A stretch of DNA of 28,304 nucleotides from Firmicutes bacterium UBA7523 (lineage in GTDB: Bacteria; Bacillota; Dethiobacteria; Dethiobacterales; Dethiobacteraceae). The notes under the pieces were generated by a model. The model was not told where the DNA came from, did not search any database, and saw nothing but the letters and a program-made list of their open reading frames with translations. Shown here one piece after another: positions 22,294 to 28,304 of this stretch. The stretch spans positions 42,337 through 70,640 of the forward strand of contig DLMZ01000045.1 of NCBI GenBank assembly GCA_002479415.1, in the 5' to 3' direction. The stretch's first letter is position 1. Every line of letters begins with the position of its first letter. The position numbers and the translations under genes were made by a program.

Positions 22294-22967
22294 TTAGATT
22301 GTCCATTGATTGTGGACGATGCCGACTAAATACCACTCTCCGTTAAGCTCTTCAAAGACTAAGCGCAGGCTTTTCCAATCTAAGCCGATGTACTGAGGGT
22401 CAAACCCGGTAAAATGGAACTCAATAAATACGCCGTTGGGGTATGCCTGGGCAATATTGTTAATGGAATTCCCAGTGCCGATTTCTACATTATTTCCTAT
22501 CATATGAGGGTTGGCAAAATCCACATCATAAACAAACATGCCATAATAGTCGCCGAAAGTCAGTTGAATGGGATCTCCGGTTCCGTCAAAATAACCCCAA
22601 TTATAAAGCTGATTGTTTTGTAAAAGCAGGGAAGTCTGCTGAGAGGTGAAAACCAAGTCATCCTGCAGACTCACATATGAATATGGGGTAAATCGTACCC
22701 CTTTATTGGGGTGGACAAATAAAGACAGCGCTTCCATGTCCTCAGCTTGCAATGTTTCCGCAACAGCCATTGCTGTGCATAAAACAGAGTTCGGCTGCAG
22801 CGAGTTTATTTGTGCTTCCAGCTCGGAGATTTGCAACAATAATGATTCATTTTCAGCCTTTAAAGCCTCAAGAGTGACATCGGTTGCATCGTTTGAGGAG
22901 CATCCCGATAAAAAAAAACACTTAAAATGAGTATTGTTGTAACTGCCAGATAAAGCTTTCTTTTCAT
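22294..22967 (-). pseudogene. Lipoprotein gene with a -1 frameshift in a T9 run
   Basis: The minus strand has AGGAGGTGG, then ATG at 22967. It reads MKRKLYLAVTTILILSVFF and after the T9 run (22910-22918) goes out of frame, stopping after 35 codons. Adding one T continues as LSGCSSNDATDVTLEALKA, a perfect lipobox with the lipidated cysteine, then a short coiled coil and a C-terminal domain of about 160 residues ending HNQWTI. The intact product would be about 224 residues, a surface lipoprotein. The C-terminal domain is well preserved and lacks a family I can name. The break may be a sequencing error, a true mutation, or a slippage switch. An internal TTG start near 22839 would give a protein without export signal and is less likely. 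Confidence 0.8.
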
Positions 22968-23004
22968 TAAAACCACCTCCTGTTTGTATTTTGTCCCGAA
23001 TAGC

Positions 23005-23901
23005 TTAACTAATGTTCGCTACTGCAACTTGATTACGGCCGTTTTTCTTGGCTTCATAAAGTGCTTTGTCGGCAAATTCGATTATCTCCTGGTATGTAAG
23101 CGTTTTATGTGGTTCTTTATAGCAGAGACCCAGGCTTATAGTTATACGAATATCTGCTTCTGGCAAATTAAATATATGGTTTTCAATTCTTGTTCGCATT
23201 CTCTCACAAGCTCGCAGCGCATCCTCTTTCGTGGAATTAATAAAAACAATGCTGAATTCTTCCCCACCGTATCTTCCTACGATATCTCCTTGACGAACAG
23301 ACTTTTTGAGAAGTTCCGCAACATTTTTAAGTACTATGTCCCCTGACCGATGACCGTAAGTATCATTTACTTTTTTAAAATGGTCAATATCCGCCATAAT
23401 AAATGACAGGCCTTGTTCAACGCGTTCATGTCTCGCCAACTCATTTTTTAGTAAATCTATTAAAGTGCGGTGGTTATATAACCCTGTTAATCCATCCTTA
23501 AGGCTCATTTCTTTAAGCTGATCCAATTGATTTTTAAACCGTAGCGCGGATTTAACCCTGGCAGTAACTTCAATTTCTTCGATGGGCTTTTTAATATAAT
23601 CAAAAGCACCTAATTCAAGAGCTTTTTTAATAGATTCTGGATCTGTTCGTGCAGTTATAATGATTATGGGGATATCTTTAGCAAAATAATTTGCCTTCAA
23701 AAGCTTGCATACTTCGAATCCGTCAATAACAGGCATAATTAGATCCAGCAGAATAATATCCGGCAATTCATTCTCAACAAACCCAACTGCTTGTGTGGAA
23801 TCTTGTAGCGCGTATGTCTCGTACCCCGCATTATCTAAAATATCTGTGAGGACCTTTAAGTTAAAAGCATTATCATCTACTACCAAAATCTTTTGGCGCA
23901 T
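23005..23901 (-). CDS. Response regulator with diguanylate cyclase domain (PleD-like)
   Basis: A 298-residue cytoplasmic protein with a receiver domain (about 1-120, phosphoacceptor D53 in ILLDLIMP, K in YIKKPI) and a GGDEF domain (about 135-298). The catalytic motif is GGEEF at 212-216, preceded at five residues by the inhibitory-site RxxD (R203-D206), so it should be an active cyclase with product feedback. Phosphorylation by an unseen histidine kinase would control c-di-GMP output. GGGGGGTGAG precedes the ATG, and a good promoter lies just upstream. It is divergent from cspA and 37 bases upstream of the lipoprotein ATG, so the lipoprotein probably shares its transcript. No cognate kinase or c-di-GMP effector is in the window. 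Confidence 0.95.
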   Translation of the reverse strand: MRQKILVVDDNAFNLKVLTDILDNAGYETYALQDSTQAVGFVENELPDIILLDLIMPVIDGFEVCKLLKANYFAKDIPIIIITARTDPESIKKALELGAFDYIKKPIEEIEVTARVKSALRFKNQLDQLKEMSLKDGLTGLYNHRTLIDLLKNELARHERVEQGLSFIMADIDHFKKVNDTYGHRSGDIVLKNVAELLKKSVRQGDIVGRYGGEEFSIVFINSTKEDALRACERMRTRIENHIFNLPEADIRITISLGLCYKEPHKTLTYQEIIEFADKALYEAKKNGRNQVAVANIS

Positions 23902-23918
23902 ACGGCCTCACCCCCCCT

Positions 23919-23947
23919 ATAATAGAACGCATACCTATAATACTCAA
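23919..23947 (-). promoter_or_regulatory. Promoter of the diguanylate cyclase gene
   Basis: On the minus strand TTGAGT (23947-23942), a 17-base spacer, then TATTAT (23924-23919). Transcription would begin about 11 bases before the ATG, giving a very short leader that is almost only the ribosome-binding site. Confidence 0.65.
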
Positions 23948-24059
23948 TTTAAGTCGAAATAAGACGAAAAAGCCTGTACAATAGATGTATTCTCCAATGC
24001 CTAGTAATTATCCTTGTAGCATGTCTATATGTTAAATATAAACAAAAAAATTAATTTGG

Positions 24060-24088
24060 TTGTATTTATTTTAAAAATATGGTAATAT
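24060..24088 (+). promoter_or_regulatory. Promoter of the cold-shock gene
   Basis: TTGTAT (24060-24065), 17 bases, TAATAT (24083-24088), with TGG before the -10 (extended -10). The transcript start near 24095 leaves a 5' leader of about 105 bases, long for this window, as is typical of cold-shock mRNAs whose leaders act as thermosensors. The AT-rich stretch 24030-24090 also supports a strong promoter. Confidence 0.65.
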
Positions 24089-24199
24089 TACAAATAGCAT
24101 TAAAAAGAAGAGAGCGATCGTACTGAAAGTTTGTAAAGAGCATCAAAGAATGACGTTATTCCTCTTTTTGATTCAAATTATTTTTAGGAGGCAACAAAA

Positions 24200-24397
24200 G
24201 TGCAAGGAAAAGTAAAATGGTTTAATGCAGAAAAAGGTTTCGGTTTCATTGAGAAAAATGATGGTGAAGATGTGTTTGTACACTTCTCAGCTATCCAGAG
24301 TGAAGGCTTTAAGACCTTAGAAGAAGGTCAAGAAGTTGAATTTGATGTTGTTGAAGGCAACCGTGGCCCCCAAGCGGCTAACGTTGTTCGTATATAA
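24200..24397 (+). CDS. Cold-shock protein (CspA family)
   Basis: A 65-residue single cold-shock domain, an RNA chaperone binding single-stranded nucleic acid. The RNP1 motif KGFGFI and RNP2 motif VFVHF are both present, and MQGKVKWFNAEKGFGFI is the classic start. The start codon is GTG after TTAGGAGG at 24185-24192. A strong terminator lies 14 bases downstream, so it is monocistronic. The letter (A, B, C, D) cannot be assigned from sequence alone. Confidence 0.96.
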   Translation: MQGKVKWFNAEKGFGFIEKNDGEDVFVHFSAIQSEGFKTLEEGQEVEFDVVEGNRGPQAANVVRI

Positions 24398-24410
24398 GTC
24401 AAATTAAACT

Positions 24411-24445
24411 AAAGGCATTTCCGTTTAACGGAAGTGCCTTTTTAA
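24411..24445 (+). terminator. Intrinsic terminator of the cold-shock gene
   Basis: A 13-bp stem, AAAGGCATTTCCG against CGGAAGTGCCTTT with one G-T wobble, loop TTTAA, followed by TTAATTTG. Confidence 0.93.
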
Positions 24446-24537
24446 TTTGTGGAATAGAAAAGGTATTAACTAATTAAGTTATACTTTTTAGGAAAAAAGG
24501 AAGAATATTATGGTAAACACTAATATGAGGTGATGCT

Positions 24538-25092
24538 ATGTATAAGAAAAACAAATTGACTGAGACGGTTGTAATTACAGCTGTGATAACAGCGCTGCTA
24601 GCATCTGGTATAACATACCTTTTTGTAAGTCCTGCTCAGAAGAATACACAGATAACAAATATGCAGGCCCGCGTAGAGTCTTTAAAAGAAGAAAAAGCGG
24701 CGCTTGCTGCTGAAAAGGAGCAGTTGGAGATTAAAAATACAGAGCTAAAGGAAGAAATAACCGTATTGAGGGAGCAAACAACGGTTGCTGAAATAAACCG
24801 CAAGCCAAAAGCTGGGTGGGAAGCCTATTTCCCAACGATGGAAACAACGACGCTAGCCGGACGGTCTGTGACAGATCTGCGAGAAATTCTTGGAGAGCCT
24901 CCTGTGCTAGTGCGAAGTATTGCGACAAATCCGCAGTTTAACAGAGAAATATGGGTATTTATGCCTTTTGATCAGGACCCTACAGGCCTGTATCTATTTT
25001 TTAAGGCCGGCCAGCTTATTGGCAGCCGGCTTGATGAGTTTCCGGGCTTACATGGTTCTGGGTTGTTAGATGATGTAAATTTTTGGTCATAA
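24538..25092 (+). CDS. Membrane-anchored coiled-coil protein, unknown function
   Basis: A 184-residue protein I do not recognise as a named family. It has a membrane helix at about 10-31 with a basic N-terminus, so the rest is probably outside. A glutamate/lysine-rich coiled coil spans about 38-85. The C-terminal domain (about 90-184) contains DLREILGEPPVLVRS, REIWVFMP and GLYLFFKAGQLIGSRL. That order (L-G-x-P, a W-hydrophobic strand, then a strand and a turn with GQL) is reminiscent of the BamE/SmpA-like fold, but the match is only by eye. GAGGTGA precedes the ATG. It stands alone between the csp terminator and the threonine genes; no clear promoter or terminator of its own is seen. Confidence 0.7.
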   Translation: MYKKNKLTETVVITAVITALLASGITYLFVSPAQKNTQITNMQARVESLKEEKAALAAEKEQLEIKNTELKEEITVLREQTTVAEINRKPKAGWEAYFPTMETTTLAGRSVTDLREILGEPPVLVRSIATNPQFNREIWVFMPFDQDPTGLYLFFKAGQLIGSRLDEFPGLHGSGLLDDVNFWS

Positions 25093-25263
25093 CGTATAAA
25101 TATAAGTCTGCGGTGCAGGCTGCTTAAACCTCATTTAGCTTATCTTTGAACAGTCTGAGTGCCGAAATGTTGAAATACTGTTCGTCTGAAGGTAGTCAGG
25201 AGCTTTAATATATGATATAAATTTATACATAAGACTGTTTCAAGTTAAACGAGGTGATACCCG

Positions 25264-26490
25264 GTGAAGTATATAGTTGTATTAGGTGACGGCATGGCAG
25301 ATTATGCAGTGCCGGAGCTTAATAACCGCACGCCCTTGCAGTGTGCGCATAAGCCTTTTATTGACGGCTTGGCCGCAAAGGGAATGCTAGGAATGGTGAA
25401 AACTGTTCCTCAGGGAATGGCGCCGGGCAGCGATACGGCCAATCTATCTGTTATGGGATATGACCCTGTCGTTTATTATAGCGGCCGCTCTCCTTTTGAA
25501 GCGGCAAGTATGGGTATTCCAATAACGGAGTCGGATATTACCTTTAGATGTAACCTGGTTACTCTCTCAGAAGAAGAAGTATATGAAGAAAGAGTTATGC
25601 TCGATCACAGTGCTGATGAAATTTCTTCTGCCGAGGCAAAAGAAATTATTGCGGAAGTGAGCAAAGCTTTTGCCACCTCATATATAAAATTTTTTCCGGG
25701 TATCAGCTATAGACATCTGATGCTTTGGGAAAATGGCCCTTATGATTGGCGGCTTACCCCGCCGCATGACATAATAGGCAAAAAGGTTGCTAATTTTTTG
25801 CCTGCAGGAAAAGGCAGCGAAACAGTGACTGCTATGATGAAAAAAAGCGCGGAATTTCTTATGAATCACCCTGTTAACAGGGAAAGGCTGAAAAAAGGAT
25901 TAAGGCCAGCCAATTCCATTTGGATTTGGGGAGAAGGGAAAAAGCCTTTACTGTCAAGCTTTACTGAAAAGTATGGACTAAAAGGTGCAGTGATTTCCGC
26001 TGTGGATTTAATAAAAGGTATAGGACTTTGTGCCGGGCTTGAATCTATAGATGTTCCGGGCGCCACAGGCAACATACATTCAAACTTTAAAGGTAAAGCG
26101 GAAGCAGCTTTGATTGCTTTGCAAAAAGGATTAGATTTTGTATATATTCACTTGGAAGCTCCGGATGAATGCGGCCATCGCAGTGAAATAAGCAATAAAG
26201 TAAAGTCCATCGAGCTTATTGACAGTGATGTGGTTGGCAGCCTGCTGAAGAGTTTGGATACAGCCGGGGAGCCGTATAAGCTTATGTTTCTCCCTGACCA
26301 TGCTACACCGTTATCTCTTCGTACCCATACAAGCGATCCGGTTCCCTTTTTAATATATGACAGCGAAAATGAACAGCACAACTCCGGCTGCACGTATGAT
26401 GAAGCTTGTGCCGCTAAAAGTGGGTTAAATATAGAAAAAGGGCACGAACTTATGAATTTTTTCTTAAAGAACTTGGAGGCTAAGCTATGA
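25264..26490 (+). CDS. ApgM-type phosphoglycerate mutase homologue, proposed homoserine kinase
   Basis: A 408-residue alkaline-phosphatase-superfamily protein of the archaeal-type cofactor-independent phosphoglycerate mutase group (COG3635). The metal-site start VVLGDGMAD, the serine in APGSDTANLSVMGYDP, and the metal ligands HLEAPDECGH and LPDHATP are visible. The subgroup TIGR02535 (408-residue bacterial forms next to threonine genes) has been proposed as a non-orthologous homoserine kinase. This fits here because its stop overlaps the thrC start by 4 bases (ATGA), so the two are translationally coupled. No classical thrB is in the window. The start is GTG after GAGGTGAT. Plain glycolytic mutase activity remains the alternative. 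Confidence 0.88.
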   Translation: MKYIVVLGDGMADYAVPELNNRTPLQCAHKPFIDGLAAKGMLGMVKTVPQGMAPGSDTANLSVMGYDPVVYYSGRSPFEAASMGIPITESDITFRCNLVTLSEEEVYEERVMLDHSADEISSAEAKEIIAEVSKAFATSYIKFFPGISYRHLMLWENGPYDWRLTPPHDIIGKKVANFLPAGKGSETVTAMMKKSAEFLMNHPVNRERLKKGLRPANSIWIWGEGKKPLLSSFTEKYGLKGAVISAVDLIKGIGLCAGLESIDVPGATGNIHSNFKGKAEAALIALQKGLDFVYIHLEAPDECGHRSEISNKVKSIELIDSDVVGSLLKSLDTAGEPYKLMFLPDHATPLSLRTHTSDPVPFLIYDSENEQHNSGCTYDEACAAKSGLNIEKGHELMNFFLKNLEAKL

Positions 26491-27977
26491 CACAGCTCTA
26501 TTATAAAAGCACTCGGGGCAATGGGGAGCGGGTAACATCTGCGGAAGCAATTTTGCAGGGTATTGCCAAAGACGGTGGGTTGTTTGTTCCGCAGTCATTC
26601 CCTTTTTTGGAGATGCCTTGGGAAAACCTGCAATCGTTAAACTACAGGCAACTTGCGTATGAAATAATGAAGCTTTTTTTCACTGATTTTACTGAAATCG
26701 AATTAAAAAAATGTATTGAACAAGCTTATGATAAAAAATTTGACGCGGCAGATATTGCTCCGCTGCAAAAAAAGTCTGACGTCTATTTTCTTGAGCTTTA
26801 TCACGGGCCTACATTAGCTTTTAAAGATATGGCACTATCAATTTTGCCCCATCTATTAAAGGCAGCAGCTCTTAAAATGGGTGTAAATAAAGAAATTGTT
26901 ATTTTAACAGCAACATCAGGTGACACAGGGAAAGCTGCATTGGAAGGCTTTGCTGATGTTGAGCACACAAAAATAATAGTGTTTTTCCCGGAGCATGGAG
27001 TTAGTCAGGTGCAGAAAAAACAAATGACTACTCAGACTGGGCAAAATACATACGTTATTGGGATTGAAGGCAATTTTGACGACGCTCAGAGCGGAGTAAA
27101 AAATATATTTACCAATTCGAAGCTGCTGCAAGCGATGGAAGAGCGAGGCTATATGTTCTCATCTGCTAATTCTATTAACATCGGCAGGCTAGTACCTCAA
27201 ATTGTTTATTACTTCTATGCGTATCTACGTCTTTGTGCATCCGGTGATATTGAGCCTGGAGAAGATATAAATTTTGCGGTGCCAACAGGCAACTTTGGAA
27301 ATATCCTGGCAGGCTACTATGCAAAAAAAATGGGTTTACCAATAAAAAAATTAATTTGTGCTTCTAATGAAAATAAAGTTCTTTATGATTTTTTTGACAC
27401 GGGTACTTATAATAAGAATCGAGATTTTATTGTTACCTCATCTCCATCTATGGATATACTTGTATCCAGCAACCTGGAGCGGCTTCTTTATCATATCGGC
27501 GGAGAAAGCGGCGCACTTACAGCCCGGTTGATGCAAGAGCTGTCAACCTCTGGCGAATATGTTATTCCTGACGAAATGAAATCCGAGGTCGATTGTTTTT
27601 GGGGCGGCTATGCTTCTGAGAGAGAAACCGCCGACTCCATACGTGAACTATTTTCATCGTCAAGCTATTTAATTGATACTCATACTGCTGTGGCTTATTC
27701 TGTTTGCCGTGAGTATAAGAAAACCACATCTGATCCGGCAAAGACCATTATTGTTTCCACTGCCAGTCCTTATAAATTTCCTGCCGCTGTAATGAAAGCC
27801 ATCGAACCCCGATTTGCGTTTGCCGATGAATTAGCGTTGTTGCTGGAGATGAGCAAGCTTACCGGACAGGATATTCCTGCTGCTATTAAAGATATTGGCA
27901 GTCGTCCGGTACTCCATAAACAAGTGTGTGAAAAGGAAGAAATGCAGGGACAGGTAGAAAAGATTCTGGGGATCTAA
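26487..27977 (+). CDS. thrC: Threonine synthase
   Basis: A PLP enzyme converting O-phosphohomoserine to threonine. The 496 residues match the long (E. coli/yeast-like) class, with the N-terminal STRG start, PLP lysine K113 in GPTLAFKD, the phosphate-binding SGDTGKAALEGF segment and the FAVPTGNFGNILAGYYAKKMG motif. It is coupled to the upstream ApgM-type gene by an ATGA overlap, which supports a function of that protein in supplying phosphohomoserine. No T-box or other leader for threonine control is recognised upstream of the pair. It is followed after 46 bases by the yajQ-like gene, without a terminator. Confidence 0.96.
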   Translation: MTQLYYKSTRGNGERVTSAEAILQGIAKDGGLFVPQSFPFLEMPWENLQSLNYRQLAYEIMKLFFTDFTEIELKKCIEQAYDKKFDAADIAPLQKKSDVYFLELYHGPTLAFKDMALSILPHLLKAAALKMGVNKEIVILTATSGDTGKAALEGFADVEHTKIIVFFPEHGVSQVQKKQMTTQTGQNTYVIGIEGNFDDAQSGVKNIFTNSKLLQAMEERGYMFSSANSINIGRLVPQIVYYFYAYLRLCASGDIEPGEDINFAVPTGNFGNILAGYYAKKMGLPIKKLICASNENKVLYDFFDTGTYNKNRDFIVTSSPSMDILVSSNLERLLYHIGGESGALTARLMQELSTSGEYVIPDEMKSEVDCFWGGYASERETADSIRELFSSSSYLIDTHTAVAYSVCREYKKTTSDPAKTIIVSTASPYKFPAAVMKAIEPRFAFADELALLLEMSKLTGQDIPAAIKDIGSRPVLHKQVCEKEEMQGQVEKILGI

Positions 27978-28023
27978 GAGATAGTCCATTCGTTTATATA
28001 ATTAAAAGAAAGGAGGCCAAGCA

Positions 28024-28304
28024 ATGGCCAAAGAAGAGTCGTTCGATGTTGTTTCCAGTGTTGATTTGCAGGAGCTTGATAATGCAATAAATCAAACAAA
28101 TAAGGAAATTAGCCAGCGCTATGACTTTAAGGGCAGCAAAGCAGAAGTGGCTCTTGAGGGAGAAAATTTAAAAATAAGCGCCGAAGATGATTTTAAGCTA
28201 AAAAGTGTAATCGATATTTTGCAAAGCAAAATGATTAAAAGAAAAATTCCTATAAGAAATTTGGAGTACGGTAAAGTTGAGGCTGCAGCAGGCGGGACAG
28301 TCCG
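28024..28304 (+). CDS. YajQ family nucleotide-binding protein, cut by the window end
   Basis: The first 93 codons of a UPF0234/YajQ protein (usual length about 163), starting MAKEESFDVVSSVDLQELDN, then ISQRYDFKGSKAEVALEG and IRNLEYGKVE. Family members bind nucleotides; a Xanthomonas homologue has been reported as a c-di-GMP effector, which is a tempting link to the diguanylate cyclase in this window but not evidence. AAAGGAGG at 28011-28018 gives a firm start. It may share the thrC transcript. Confidence 0.93.
   Translation, partial: MAKEESFDVVSSVDLQELDNAINQTNKEISQRYDFKGSKAEVALEGENLKISAEDDFKLKSVIDILQSKMIKRKIPIRNLEYGKVEAAAGGTV

Noticed and set aside
25148..25183. GAACAGT/ACTGTTC inverted repeat before the ApgM-type gene
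   Set aside because: The stem is only 7 bp with a 22-base loop and no T run, so neither a terminator nor an operator can be supported.
1..28304. Defence island, CRISPR array, biosynthetic cluster or prophage
   Set aside because: No direct repeats with spacers, no cas, restriction, toxin-antitoxin, transposase or phage genes are seen; nearly all genes are core housekeeping functions in familiar order.

Overview
This window looks like ordinary core chromosome from an anaerobic-type Firmicute of the Clostridia or a sister class. The basis is gene content and order: rpsF-ssb-rpsR, rplI-lonC-dnaB, purA, a walRK-yycHI operon, CxxH/CxxC protein-rlmH, Shine-Dalgarno sites with AGGAGG cores, several GTG/TTG starts, and zinc-ligand forms of Adk and S18. 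I cannot name the genus. A truncated parS site at the left edge and a perfect Noc-type palindrome about 2.2 kb further in place the window close to the replication origin, just downstream of where a parA/parB locus would be expected.

Layout. 1-2878: parS, a DUF4446 membrane protein, an M23 endopeptidase overlapping a bactofilin gene, a structured intergenic region ending in the Noc-type site, and a CvpA-like membrane protein. 3083-4828: adenylate kinase, MscS channel, DUF951. 4852-6006: promoter, possible leader hairpin and rpsF-ssb-rpsR with a strong terminator. 6163-9910: rplI-lonC-dnaB. 9907-11321: purA behind a promoter-plus-terminator leader. 11361-11605: tRNA-Lys and tRNA-Glu with a near-consensus promoter and a terminator. 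11721-13100: LysM-G5-M23 wall peptidase. 13241-21407: WalRK cell-wall regulon (walR, walK, yycH, yycI, murA, a histidine phosphatase, htrA), preceded by a complex leader. 21469-22127: CxxH/CxxC protein and rlmH. 22294-23901 on the minus strand: a lipoprotein gene with a frameshift in a 9-base homopolymer, and a response-regulator diguanylate cyclase. 24060-25092: cold-shock protein and an unrecognised anchored coiled-coil protein. 25264-28304: an ApgM-type protein translationally coupled to threonine synthase, then a YajQ-family gene cut by the window end.

The genes fall into four themes: chromosome segregation and replication (parS, Noc-type site, dnaB, ssb), translation (S6, S18, L9, tRNAs, RlmH), envelope growth and its control (two M23 peptidases, bactofilin, WalRK with YycH/YycI, MurA, HtrA, MscS), and metabolism (PurA, Adk, the threonine pair). 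I see no mobile element, CRISPR array, defence cassette, rRNA gene or prophage. The most unusual signals are sequence-level: a 34-bp perfect palindrome inside rlmH, two 24-bp perfect palindromes (the Noc-type site and one over the putative walR promoter), a possible small RNA with a C-rich loop upstream of walR, and the homopolymer frameshift in the lipoprotein gene.
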